Origin: Arthrobacter globiformis NBRC 12137
GTDB lineage: Bacteria > Actinomycetota > Actinomycetes > Actinomycetales > Micrococcaceae
NCBI RefSeq assembly: GCF_000238915.1
Contig: NZ_BAEG01000040.1
Coordinates: 1 to 44,590 of the forward strand
Direction: 5' to 3'
DNA length: 44,590 nucleotides
The position numbers and the translations under genes were made by a program. The notes under the pieces are model-generated. The model was given only the letters and a program-made list of their open reading frames with translations, had not been told where the DNA came from and ran no database searches. Positions 17,395 through 25,982 of the stretch are shown in pieces (positions within the stretch are counted from its first letter, which is position 1; each line of letters begins with the position of its first letter).

Positions 17395-18471
17395 GTGTCC
17401 ACGAGTCCCGCGCCTTCAGATGCCCGAAACACCAATGGGCGCGGGGAGCGGCTGGCCTCCAGGTCAAAGGCTCCCCGGATGTCGGACGTTGCCCGGCTCG
17501 CCGGGGTGTCCCAGCAGACGGTGTCACGGGTTGTCAGGGGAGCGACCAATGTGGATCCGGATATCCGCCAACGCGTGGAGCACGCAATAGCGCAACTCCG
17601 GTACCGCCGAAATCCCGCAGCCGCGGCGCTCGCCAGCAACCGGACCATGACGATCGGTGTTGTCAGCTTCGAACTGTCCGTCCTGGGCCCAACGGTGGCC
17701 CTGTACGGTATTTCGGAAGAAGCCCGGCAACATGGCTACGCTACGCGTTTAGTCACGTTGGCCAGTCTCGAACGGCGGGACATCCGGGCAGCCTTCGAAT
17801 CCATCAATTCGGACACGGTTGACGGCGTCATCGTGCTCGCGCCCCTGTTGGATGCGATCACGGTGCTCGAGGACCTCGACATCGGTGTCCCCGTGGTGAC
17901 CTTCCAGCAGGGATCGCACCCGAGCCCCACAAGCGTTTCCGTTGACGAAGTGCGGGGGGCCCGGATGGTGGTGCGCCACTTGCTGGACCTCGGGCACGAA
18001 ACGGTGTGGCATGTTCAAGGCCCTCCGGGCTGGATGGCAACATCCGCCCGGGTCCAGGGATGGGCGGCGGAACTGGGCGCGGCCGGACGCGTCGTTCCGA
18101 CGCCGCTCGCAACGACCGATTGGTCGGCCGCTGAGGGATACCGCGTGGGACGTGAACTCGCCGCAAGGAAAGACGTCACGGCGGTCTTTGCCGCCAACGA
18201 CCCCTTCGCACTCGGCGTGATCAAGGCCATGGACGACGCCGGGCGCAACGTGCCGGGCGACGTCAGTGTTGTGGGATTCGACGACGTCAAGGAAGCACCC
18301 TTCTTCCGGCCGGCACTGACCACGGTGAAGTTGGACTTCGAGGCCATTGGTCACATCGCCGTAGGCCGCATCCTCGCCATGATCAAAGAGGAGACGGAGG
18401 GAGACACCCCTTCGCTGGAACCCAAACTAGTGACGCGCGATACCACCGCGCCTCCGCGTACCACGCGTTGA
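17395..18471 (+). CDS. LacI-family transcriptional regulator
   Basis: The 358-residue protein has a LacI helix-turn-helix, MSDVARLAGVSQQTVSRVV, and the hinge helix NPAAAALASNRT. A periplasmic-binding-protein-like sensor domain follows, with GVVSFELSVLG, VDGVIVLAPL, GPPGWMATSARVQGW, VFAANDPFALGVIKAM and VVGFDDVKEAPFFRPALTTV. It should bind a palindromic operator and release it, or hold it, on binding a sugar. GTG 17395 is chosen from the -10 element just upstream; ATG 17476, at the helix-turn-helix, is an alternative. Its target is unclear: the next genes are a transposase remnant and regulators on the other strand, and the nearest sugar genes begin 3.5 kb away. Confidence 0.9.
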   Translation: MSTSPAPSDARNTNGRGERLASRSKAPRMSDVARLAGVSQQTVSRVVRGATNVDPDIRQRVEHAIAQLRYRRNPAAAALASNRTMTIGVVSFELSVLGPTVALYGISEEARQHGYATRLVTLASLERRDIRAAFESINSDTVDGVIVLAPLLDAITVLEDLDIGVPVVTFQQGSHPSPTSVSVDEVRGARMVVRHLLDLGHETVWHVQGPPGWMATSARVQGWAAELGAAGRVVPTPLATTDWSAAEGYRVGRELAARKDVTAVFAANDPFALGVIKAMDDAGRNVPGDVSVVGFDDVKEAPFFRPALTTVKLDFEAIGHIAVGRILAMIKEETEGDTPSLEPKLVTRDTTAPPRTTR

Positions 18472-18621
18472 CAGCACAGGCCACAAAGCGTTGCAACCTT
18501 CAGGCCTGGTACGTGAGCGGCAGCAAGCCGCAAAAGAGCTAATACACGAGGGGCAACGGCTGTAATATCGTCGACTACCAGCGTGACAGTTCACGTGTCG
18601 CTCCAATATGGCACTTGAGCC

Positions 18622-19206
18622 ATGGAGCTTGCGATGAGTGAACGCAGGGCTGTCACGAAGGTCATCGCCACCCGCTGCGCCCGACCGGACCGGGCGGTGA
18701 AGAAACAGAGTCTGGGTGCGCTGTGCGCGACGGAGGCGGATCGGGCGAAACTGGAGCCCCGCGGCCGGTCCCACACCAAACCCGGAACACTGCTGAAGGA
18801 CTCGATTCCGGTCCGTACCTGGGCCGAGCGGAACGATGCTGTGCCAGGGTTCGTCGAGATCGGTCTGGTCGGCCACCAAGGCTGCAACAACCAAGGTGAG
18901 TTCTGCTACACCCTTGATATCCCCGACATCCCAACCAGTTGGACGGAAAACTCGCTCGGTCAGAACAAGGCCCAAGAATGGGTCTTCGCGGCGATCCAGG
19001 ACACCACCGCCGCGTTCCCGTTTCCCATCCTGGGCATCGATTCGGACAACGGCTCGGAGTTCATCAACTGAGAGTTGTTCCGCTGGTGCGAGCAGGAGAA
19101 ACTGACCTTCACCCGCCCCGGGAACAATAACGACGGCGCCCACGTCGAATAGAAGAACTTGCATTTCGTCCGCCAGACCATCGACTATCACCTGTACGAC
19201 ACACCC
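18622..19206 (+). pseudogene. decayed DDE transposase remnant
   Basis: The frame starts like a full-length transposase (MSERRAVTKVIATR), then jumps after ALCAT straight to DRAKLEPRGRSHTKPGTLLK, so roughly 100 residues of the usual N-terminal half are missing. The core follows: PVRTWAE, VPGFVEIGLVGH, GIDSDNGSEFIN. It is dead in several ways. A TGA at 19069-19071 replaces the expected Trp; a TAG at 19150-19152 replaces the expected Gln; the first catalytic Asp (normally VEIDLV) is Gly. Homology ends at about 19206, next to the end of the AraC gene on the other strand. No terminal inverted repeats were found. The comparison is with the family as I remember it. Confidence 0.8.
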
Positions 19207-20219
19207 AGTGACTCCCGCAGTTGTTGCAGCGCGACACGAACGTCGGGCTCGGATCGATGGATCTCCCTCACATTCATCCCGGTAAACTCTTTCACTGCAC
19301 GTCGCATGCTTTGCACATTGGTGAATCCGCACGAGGTGGCAATTTCCGAGTAGGTGATCCCTTGGGAACCGGCCTGAAGGAGGAGCTCGAGGGCTTTTCG
19401 CGTTCTCAACGCGCGTATACGCTCACCCAGGCGCAGTTCGTCATTCTCGAAAAAGTAGAACAGAGAGCGACGGGAGAGGTTGAACCTTTCGGCGACCATG
19501 GCCACGTCCAGATCGGGGTTGTCATAGCTGTCATCAAGGTATTTCTTCACCGCCCGACTTAGGGCCGGTTTCTGCGCCTCATCGTCGGTCGGCGTTTCGA
19601 GTAGCGAACCCACCAGGGTTGCCATCACGGATTGGAGGATGTCTGCGGTTCCCGATGTCTCTCGGTCGATGCCCGGCCGTTTCCAGGACATCAGCGCAGG
19701 GATCACGAAAGTGCCCACAATTGGGTGCCTTGCCAGGTCAGGCAGGCGAAGCAGGGAGCGCAGTTGGGCCTCGCTCACATTTAGGCTGCTGCGGTTGATG
19801 TTGAGCTGCAAGGCGTGAAAACCTTCGGGCGCATCGAAACTTCCGCCCAGCGAGGTATCAATGAACCTGACGGAGCCCGGTGATACTGGCTCAGGTGCGC
19901 CGTTGAGAGCGAGGGTAAGCCCCGGCGCCTTGCGGAAGTAGGCCAGGCGCAGATCCGTGGTGTCGGGATTCGGCGCCCACGAGCCCAATGCGGGGCCGTT
20001 GAACATTTCTATGAGACTGAAACCCGGACCGGCAAGATTAATAGCTGAAGGATTAAAGGACACAGGAGTGCGACGTGCCGACTTTTCCAACCGCATTGGG
20101 GTTTCGACGGCGTTACCATACCAGGCTCGCCAATGTTCGAACCTTTGTTCGGGATTAAGCCCTTCCGGCACTGCGTATCGCACCAGACGGCCGCTGCCCC
20201 CGGTGGCGGATTGAGGCAT
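19188..20219 (-). CDS. AraC-family transcriptional regulator
   Basis: The 343-residue protein has an N-terminal sensor region of about 200 residues and a C-terminal AraC-type double helix-turn-helix: VAMVAERFNLSRRSLFYFF and ITYSEIATSCGFTNVQSMRRAVKEF. The N-terminal region (FEHWRAWYG, then SLGGSFDAPEGFHALQLNI) resembles the AraC-binding-like domain seen in regulators of aromatic or amine catabolism. ATG 20219 is chosen for its AAGGAGG nine bases upstream; the frame runs open further upstream but without conserved sequence. Its last few codons abut the transposase remnant, so the C-terminal tail may have been altered by that insertion. Target unknown. Confidence 0.88.
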   Translation of the reverse strand: MPQSATGGSGRLVRYAVPEGLNPEQRFEHWRAWYGNAVETPMRLEKSARRTPVSFNPSAINLAGPGFSLIEMFNGPALGSWAPNPDTTDLRLAYFRKAPGLTLALNGAPEPVSPGSVRFIDTSLGGSFDAPEGFHALQLNINRSSLNVSEAQLRSLLRLPDLARHPIVGTFVIPALMSWKRPGIDRETSGTADILQSVMATLVGSLLETPTDDEAQKPALSRAVKKYLDDSYDNPDLDVAMVAERFNLSRRSLFYFFENDELRLGERIRALRTRKALELLLQAGSQGITYSEIATSCGFTNVQSMRRAVKEFTGMNVREIHRSEPDVRVALQQLRESLGVSYR

Positions 20220-20340
20220 GCCATCATCCTCCTTGACCAGCTGAACCATCATGGCGGCCATGAGAACGGCCACGGCGTCATAAGGAAGCGGTTGCTGTGT
20301 CTCATGGGACCGGCCAGAAAGTACCTCAGCTATTAGCACT

Positions 20341-20394
20341 ATTTTACTCGTGCAACTTTGATTGGTTCGCTGATGGGTGCAATTGCTGGCACCC
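20341..20394 (-). promoter_or_regulatory. control region upstream of the AraC-type gene
   Basis: On the minus strand TAAAAT (complement of 20341-20346) is a plausible -10 element about 120 bp upstream of the AraC start. Just upstream lies the inverted repeat GGGTGC-N8-GCACCC (20375-20394), a possible operator. The rest of the 306-bp gap between the AraC and ROK genes (20220-20525) shows nothing else. Confidence 0.3.
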
Positions 20395-20525
20395 ACGCGA
20401 GGAGTATTGTCGCCGACTTGACGCTGGGCATGCCCTTGAATAGGGCGGGGGCCCGGAGAAACGACCCAACCCGCCGCTTTACACCCTGGCGCGGCTGTCG
20501 TCCGCATCTTCATTCGGAGACGTGA

Positions 20526-21800
20526 TCAAGGAAATGCGTCCTGCAATTGTCCGGCCACCGTGTCACGGAGCTGATGGGATGTTTGGGCGACCTGTTCCAC
20601 TTTCTGCGGACTGTGAGAATCTTCGCGTCCGGCGGCAAGCAGGCTGGTTGCGAGGTCATTGACTCGGTGAGGGGCGAGGGCATATTCGACGGCCAAGATG
20701 CTGGCACCAACAACTCCGGCTTCCGGCCCCGTTTCGGATTGCGTGATATTTAGGTGCTGGGTTGCTAACGGTGTTGAGCGTGCGTAGACCGTTTCGCGGA
20801 TCCCGGCGATCAGATGTTCTCCGGATTGTGCAAGCGATCCGCCCACGACGATCAGGGAGGGGTTGATGAGGCTCACGCACATGTTGAGCATTTCTCCGAT
20901 GTCGCGTCCGGCCTGGCGGACGGCTTGAATCGCGGCCAAATCACCGGAACGGACGAGTGTGACGACGTCGTTTCCTGTGATGGCCTCGAGTCCGTTCCCG
21001 CGGAGTTGCGCGGCGATGGCGGGGGCGCCTGCTATGGCTTCCAGGCATGCAGTCTTGCCGCAGCGGCATAGAATTCCTGCTCCTCTGGAGACAGCGATAT
21101 GGCCGACGTCTCCTGCGACCCCTGCCGCGCCTCGCTGTAATATGCCTCCACTGACCACCCCCGAGCCGATACCGGTGGCGACTTTGAGGAAGATCATGTT
21201 GTCCTCATTGGGCCGGCGCGTCGCCCGCTCCCCGAGGGCCATGAGGTTGACGTCGTTATCGACGAGGACGGGAACGTCAAAGGTCTGCTGAATGTGAGCG
21301 GGGACGTCGAATCCGTCCCATCCGGGCATGATCGGGGGGCTGATTGGCTTTCCGGTGGAGTGTTCTACCGGTCCGGGCAGCCCGACGCCGACGGCGAGGA
21401 TGTCGGCTGCTGGGCGCTTCATCGCTTTCAATTGGCCTGTCAGGGTCATTGTTAGCCAGTCCAGAACGGGTTCCGGTCCGGACGAAATTTCAAGTCGTTC
21501 AGTGCTTTCCGTGAGCACCCTTCCGGACAGGTCGGTGAGAGCCATGGTCGCGTGTGTGGCGCCGACGTCAGCGGCGGCGGCCAACCCTGCACCCGGATTG
21601 AAGGCCAGTCGTGCTGAGGGGCGGCCTCCGGTGGAAGGCGCGCCGGATACGGGCGCAACCAGTCCGAGTCGTAGGAGCGGTTCAAGGCGGGAACTGATGG
21701 CACCCCGTCCCAGGCCCGTCATTCCGGCCAGGTCCGCCCTGGTTCGCGGGCGTCCGTCCCGCAGGATATGCAAGAGTTCGCCGGGGCCGCCGTTGTCCAT
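20526..21800 (-). CDS. ROK-family transcriptional repressor
   Basis: The 424-residue protein has an N-terminal winged helix-turn-helix (about residues 5-60: RTRADLAGMTGLGRGAISSR) and a ROK sugar-binding domain with ADVGATHATMALTD, VGVGLPGPVEH, LVDNDVNLMALGE and the zinc-binding CRCGKTACLEAIAG. The N-terminal domain marks it as an NagC/Mlc/XylR-type repressor and not a kinase. ATG 21800 has GGAG at normal distance. It is transcribed away from the Gfo/Idh gene, and the shared 250-bp gap holds two matching operator-like sites, so it is the best candidate controller of the 22-34.8 kb locus. Confidence 0.93.
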   Translation of the reverse strand: MDNGGPGELLHILRDGRPRTRADLAGMTGLGRGAISSRLEPLLRLGLVAPVSGAPSTGGRPSARLAFNPGAGLAAAADVGATHATMALTDLSGRVLTESTERLEISSGPEPVLDWLTMTLTGQLKAMKRPAADILAVGVGLPGPVEHSTGKPISPPIMPGWDGFDVPAHIQQTFDVPVLVDNDVNLMALGERATRRPNEDNMIFLKVATGIGSGVVSGGILQRGAAGVAGDVGHIAVSRGAGILCRCGKTACLEAIAGAPAIAAQLRGNGLEAITGNDVVTLVRSGDLAAIQAVRQAGRDIGEMLNMCVSLINPSLIVVGGSLAQSGEHLIAGIRETVYARSTPLATQHLNITQSETGPEAGVVGASILAVEYALAPHRVNDLATSLLAAGREDSHSPQKVEQVAQTSHQLRDTVAGQLQDAFP

Positions 21801-21941
21801 GTCGCTCCATTTCTGGGCTCAAGAGGTGAATGGTGAAACTGAAGTCTTGACACAACAGGCTCACACGACCCCGAGGGGCCCTTATCTTCACCCAGTGTTA
21901 GGCGCACGCAGGCTTCCGTCCACTCCTCGATGCCACGAGCA

Positions 21942-22003
21942 TCAAAAAGTGCAACTTCGCTGCGCATTCCGTGCCCGACAGCGTCAAAAAGTGCAGACTT
22001 TTG
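21942..22003. promoter_or_regulatory. two operator-like repeats, 42 bp apart
   Basis: TCAAAAAGTGCAACTT starts at 21942 and TCAAAAAGTGCAGACTTTTG at 21984. The second is an imperfect palindrome (CAAAAAGT-gcag-ACTTTTG). The 42-bp offset is four helical turns, which puts both on one face of the DNA. The right copy ends 14 bp before TAAAGT (22017-22022), a possible -10 element of the Idh gene, so a bound protein would block that promoter. The ROK repressor encoded next door is the likely binder. Confidence 0.6.
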
Positions 22004-22048
22004 CTGGATGACTGACTAAAGTCCTGTGGTTCGTGTCACTGTTTCGGC

Positions 22049-23182
22049 ATGGAAAACCACAGAACCACGACAGCCCCCTCCCGGTTACGGGCCGGGTTCG
22101 TCGGCGCCGGGTTCATGGCCGAGGTGCACAGCCGAGCCGCCCGTGCTGCCGGGGCGGACCTCGCCGGCATCGCCTCCTCAAGCCCGGCCAGCGCCGCCCG
22201 CGCCAAAGAACGCTTCGGCGTGCAACAGGCTTACGCCTCCGCCCAGGACCTCATCGAGGACGACACAATCGACGTCATCCACGTGTGCACCCCGAACGCC
22301 ACCCACCATGCACTGGCCGAGGCAGCGCTGAAGGCAGGCAAGCACATTGTCTGCGAGAAGCCTCTGGCTACCAATGTGCAGGACGCAGCCCACCTGGTGG
22401 AGGTGGCGGCGACCGCCGGAACGGTCGCGACAGTTCCTTTCGTCTATAGATTCCACCCAATGGTTCGGGAAGCCCGGGCACGTATTGCCTCCGGCCGGAC
22501 GGGGCGGATCTCCACCATCCAGGGATCCTATCTTCAGGACTGGCTGCTGTCCCGGGATGACGACAACTGGCGGGTGGATGCCGGCCTCGGCGGCCCGTCA
22601 CGCGCGTTCGCTGACATTGGCTCCCACCTGTGCGACTTGATCGAATTCGTCACCAATGACCGGATCACCCGCATTGGCGCTGTTAGCCGAACCCTGTTTA
22701 CTGGCCGGGCCAACCACGAGGACGTCCAGACTGAGGACCTCGTTGCGGCGGTATTCGCAACTGATACCGGCGCTGTGGGGAACCTTCTGGTCAGCCAGGT
22801 CGCGCCGGGTCGGAAAAACCGGCTGATGATCGAGATCTCCGGCACCGAAAGCACTGTGCAGTTTGACCAGGAAGCGCCGGAGAAATTGTGGCTTGGAAAA
22901 CGGGCCGGCTCCGAGATGCTGGTCCGTGACCCGGACGCGCTTAGCCCCGAAGCAGCACGGCTCAGCGTCCTGCCAGCGGGGCATCCGCAGGGTTATCAGG
23001 ATGCATTCAATGCATTTGTCGCCGATACCTACGCCGCAATCAAAGGGGACATCCGCGACGGCCTTCCCACGTTCCGGGACGGCCTTAGGTCAGCTGTCCT
23101 CACCGAAAGCATCATCGAGTCCAGCAAGTGCGGCGAGTGGGTCGACGTCAAAGAGGTGAAAGAACTAGAAGGAGTGCGGTAA
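22049..23182 (+). CDS. Gfo/Idh/MocA-family dehydrogenase
   Basis: NAD(P)-dependent oxidoreductase of sugars or cyclitols. The 377-residue protein has an N-terminal Rossmann fold with GFVGAGFMAEVHSRA, VCTPNATHHALAE and the catalytic-lysine motif CEKPLA, then the family's C-terminal alpha/beta domain with GGPSRAFADIGSHLCDLIEF, which holds the second active-site Asp and His. Substrate cannot be told from sequence; family members oxidise inositols, glucose derivatives and glycosides. It opens the catabolic operon. No strong ribosome-binding site is visible before ATG 22049. The stop overlaps the start of the decayed copy of its own tail. Confidence 0.93.
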   Translation: MENHRTTTAPSRLRAGFVGAGFMAEVHSRAARAAGADLAGIASSSPASAARAKERFGVQQAYASAQDLIEDDTIDVIHVCTPNATHHALAEAALKAGKHIVCEKPLATNVQDAAHLVEVAATAGTVATVPFVYRFHPMVREARARIASGRTGRISTIQGSYLQDWLLSRDDDNWRVDAGLGGPSRAFADIGSHLCDLIEFVTNDRITRIGAVSRTLFTGRANHEDVQTEDLVAAVFATDTGAVGNLLVSQVAPGRKNRLMIEISGTESTVQFDQEAPEKLWLGKRAGSEMLVRDPDALSPEAARLSVLPAGHPQGYQDAFNAFVADTYAAIKGDIRDGLPTFRDGLRSAVLTESIIESSKCGEWVDVKEVKELEGVR

Positions 23183-23403
23183 TGAGACGGGCATGTACCC
23201 GAGCGCAGGGTAACCAGGATGCGCCCAATGCCTTCCTCACCGACACCTACCGCAGTGTTAGAGATGACACTCCGGACGGTTTGTACGTCTCAGGGGGCGG
23301 GTACCGTGCCGCCCTACCTACCGGTGCATTGCTCCGATCCCACCAAACCGGAGCGTGGGTGGAAACCCGCTTCCATGCTCCGTCCCTCTCCCTGACGCCC
23401 TAA
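23182..23403 (+). pseudogene. decayed duplicate of a Gfo/Idh C-terminal tail
   Basis: The short frame reads QGNQDAPNAFLTDTYRSV, then GAWVETR. The preceding dehydrogenase ends with QGYQDAFNAFVADTYAAI, then GEWVDVK. The two match over about 55 residues and clearly at DNA level (GGATGC-CAATGC), with several substitutions at conserved positions. About 320 residues of the enzyme, including the whole NAD-binding domain, are missing. It overlaps the upstream stop by one base (TAATG). It is probably the remnant of a second, related dehydrogenase gene lost by recombination with the first. Confidence 0.75.
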
Positions 23404-23437
23404 CGCTCAGGTCCAGCTAGCTCAACGAGGAACTACG

Positions 23438-24967
23438 ATGACCGAATCAATAGCTGTAACAGGCCATGAGGCCACGGCGACGCCGCTCGTCAGTGTCGCT
23501 GGTGTGTCCAAGCGCTTTGGCGGCGTAACCGCGATCAAGCGCACTGATATCACCCTTTACCCTGGCGAGGTCCACGCTCTGCTCGGTGAGAATGGCGCGG
23601 GCAAGAGCACCTTGGTGAACATTCTCGCAGGCATCGTGCAACCGGACGCCGGCACGCTTACCGTCAACGGCGATACGGTCACGATCCATAATCCGCACGC
23701 AGCGCGCGCGCTTGGCATCTCCGTAGTGCACCAGCACCCCGTCGTTTTCCCTGATTTGACAGTCGCTGAGAACATCATGTTTGCGGCGGCTCCGCCTCGT
23801 ACGGCTGTGCGCAGCTTGGACTGGAGGGCCGTGCAGGCCAACGCCATCCGGGCAATGGAGCGCTTGCAGGTGAAACTGGATCCGCGCGAGCTTGTGCAGA
23901 ACCTTTCGGCGGCAGACCAGCAGCTGCTGGAGATCGTCAAGGCCCTGAGTGACGACACCGCGTTGCTGATTCTTGATGAACCGACAGCGGCGCTCTCAAA
24001 GCACGAAGTCGACCACCTGATGGAGGTGATCCGCCGGCTTAAAAGCCAGGGTGTCGCAATTCTCTTCGTCGGCCACCGGCTCGACGAAGTCTTTGAACTG
24101 GCCGACCGCGTAACTGTCTCCCGGGACGGGACGACCATCATCTCCGGACCCGCAGCCGAGTTCACACCCGAATCCGTCGTCACTCACTTGGTCGGACGGA
24201 CCCTAGAGAGTGTCTTTCCCAAAGAAGAAGTCGAACTCGGGGATGTGCACCTCGAAGTGCGCGATTTCACCCGCAAGGGGGCGTACGAAAACGTCAACTT
24301 CACCGTGCGAAAGGGCGAAATCCTTGGCCTGGCGGGGTTGGTGGGAGCTGGCCGCACGGAGATCTCCCGCGGCATCTTCGGGCTGGACCCCGTGGACTCC
24401 GGAGACGTCCTGATCGGGGGCAAGTCCGTACGCATCGCCGGACCCGGCGATGCCATGAAGTACAAGATCGCCTATGTGCCCGAAGACCGCACCCGTGAGG
24501 GCGCCATTTTAGACCAGCCGATCAGCTTCAACCTTTCGCTGGCCGTCCTAGACACTCTTTCCTCGTTTGGTCTCGTCAAGAGCAAGAGCGACAGGGAATT
24601 GTCCGCCGATTACATCAAACGTCTGGGCGTCCGGACCAGTGGCCCTGAGCAACTTATCTCTGCGCTTTCGGGCGGAAACCAGCAAAAGGTTGTTCTGGGC
24701 AAGTGGCTGGCGACCAACCCTGAGATCCTCATTCTCGACGATCCCACGAAGGGCGTTGACGTCGGGGCGAAGTCTGAGGTCTACAAGATCGTCGGGAGAA
24801 TGGCCCAGGCCGGACTGGCAATCATCCTGATCTCCAACGAGCTCGAAGAACTGCTCTCAGTCTCCGACCGCGTCATTACCTTCTATCGCGGCGCCCAAGG
24901 CCGCGAGTTCACCGAACGGCCCTTCGACTCCGAAACCGTTCTCGCTTCGATGACAGGACAGCATTAG
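23438..24967 (+). CDS. sugar ABC importer ATPase, two-domain (CUT2, RbsA/RhaT type)
   Basis: The 509-residue protein drives import with two nucleotide-binding domains in one chain. The first has Walker A GENGAGKST (residues 50-58), LSAADQQLLEIVKAL and Walker B LLILDEPTAALS. The second has the degenerate loop GLVGAGRTE, an intact signature LSGGNQQKVVLGKW and LILDDPTKGVDVG. This asymmetry is normal for CUT2 ATPases. A GAGGAA site precedes ATG 23438. Two separate permease genes and a lipoprotein gene follow, the layout of rhamnose (RhaSTPQ) and AI-2 (Lsr) importers, so the pore is probably a heterodimer. Confidence 0.95.
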   Translation: MTESIAVTGHEATATPLVSVAGVSKRFGGVTAIKRTDITLYPGEVHALLGENGAGKSTLVNILAGIVQPDAGTLTVNGDTVTIHNPHAARALGISVVHQHPVVFPDLTVAENIMFAAAPPRTAVRSLDWRAVQANAIRAMERLQVKLDPRELVQNLSAADQQLLEIVKALSDDTALLILDEPTAALSKHEVDHLMEVIRRLKSQGVAILFVGHRLDEVFELADRVTVSRDGTTIISGPAAEFTPESVVTHLVGRTLESVFPKEEVELGDVHLEVRDFTRKGAYENVNFTVRKGEILGLAGLVGAGRTEISRGIFGLDPVDSGDVLIGGKSVRIAGPGDAMKYKIAYVPEDRTREGAILDQPISFNLSLAVLDTLSSFGLVKSKSDRELSADYIKRLGVRTSGPEQLISALSGGNQQKVVLGKWLATNPEILILDDPTKGVDVGAKSEVYKIVGRMAQAGLAIILISNELEELLSVSDRVITFYRGAQGREFTERPFDSETVLASMTGQH

Positions 24968-24968
24968 G

Positions 24969-25982
24969 ATGTCTCTCCAAACCGAAACACTTCAGAAACC
25001 GGCATCCCAGCCGTCGTGGAAAAGATTCGTTGCCCGCCGCGAGATCAGCCTGCTTGCCGTACTCGCGTTCCTGTTCATTGTGTTCAGTGTGCTCAGTGAC
25101 CGATTCGCGAGCGTGAACACGGTAGGTCAGATCCTGAACAACATGGCGATAGTCGTCATTGTCGGCATAGGCCTCGCACTTGTGCTCCTGACACGCAACA
25201 TTGATGTATCAGTGGGATCCATGGTGGGGCTCACCGCCTACTTCGCCGCGGATTTCGCGGTCAAGAACCCGCAGTTGCCGATCATCGTCGTCGTCCTGGC
25301 CTCGTGCCTGCTTGGCCTGGTGCTGGGCAGCATCAACGGGATCATCATCGCAACTTTGCGCGTCCCCTCTATCATGGTCACCCTCGGAACCTTGTATATC
25401 TACCGAGGCATTGACTCAATTCTCGCCGGCAGCAACCAGGTCACGGCCCAAAGTCTGCCGAGTGGATACGGGGACCTCGCATCCTGGAGTCTGTTCGGCA
25501 TTCCCGGCTTGGTGATATACGCCTTCGTAATCGCGATTGCCGCCCACATCTTCATCCGACACACCTTCACCGGCCGCTCTTTTCTCGCCATCGGAAGCAA
25601 CCCCCTCGCGGCCGAAAAGATGGGCATCCCTGCGAAGCGCCGCATCTTTGTCGCCTTCGCCATCTCCGGGCTGCTCTGCGGCTTGGCCGGAGTGCTGTGG
25701 GGAGCCCGCTACGGCACTGTCGATTCATCCGTCGCCTCCGGCTACGAAATCGTCGTCCTCGCCGCGGTAGTTGTTGGTGGCATCAGTGTCAATGGAGGCA
25801 GCGGAACGATCGGCGGTGTCATCATCGGTGCTGCCATCCTCAGCGTGATTTCGACCGGGCTTGCCTTGGTCAACGTCTCTCAATTCTGGCTCCAGGCCAT
25901 TCAGGGCGCCGTGATCATTGCGGCCATCGTTTCCGATTCGATCATCCGAACCCGCGTCGAAGCTCGAGGAGTGAAAGCATGA
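24969..25982 (+). CDS. sugar ABC importer permease 1 (RhaP/LsrC type)
   Basis: A 337-residue membrane protein with about ten hydrophobic segments, of the BPD_transp_2 family. Recognisable parts are LLTRNIDVSVGSMVGLTAYF, the motif that faces the ATPase region in CUT2 permeases, and AVVVGGISVNGGSGTIGGVI near the C-terminus. It starts one base after the ATPase stop and overlaps the next permease by four bases (ATGA), so all three are one translational unit. Confidence 0.94.
   Translation: MSLQTETLQKPASQPSWKRFVARREISLLAVLAFLFIVFSVLSDRFASVNTVGQILNNMAIVVIVGIGLALVLLTRNIDVSVGSMVGLTAYFAADFAVKNPQLPIIVVVLASCLLGLVLGSINGIIIATLRVPSIMVTLGTLYIYRGIDSILAGSNQVTAQSLPSGYGDLASWSLFGIPGLVIYAFVIAIAAHIFIRHTFTGRSFLAIGSNPLAAEKMGIPAKRRIFVAFAISGLLCGLAGVLWGARYGTVDSSVASGYEIVVLAAVVVGGISVNGGSGTIGGVIIGAAILSVISTGLALVNVSQFWLQAIQGAVIIAAIVSDSIIRTRVEARGVKA

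Noticed and set aside
20220..20513. 98-codon N-terminal extension of the AraC protein
   Set aside because: A strong AAGGAGG site marks ATG 20219, and the upstream part lacks conserved sequence.
20526..21800. ROK protein as a sugar kinase
   Set aside because: The N-terminal winged helix-turn-helix and divergent operator layout fit a repressor; the locus therefore still lacks a kinase.
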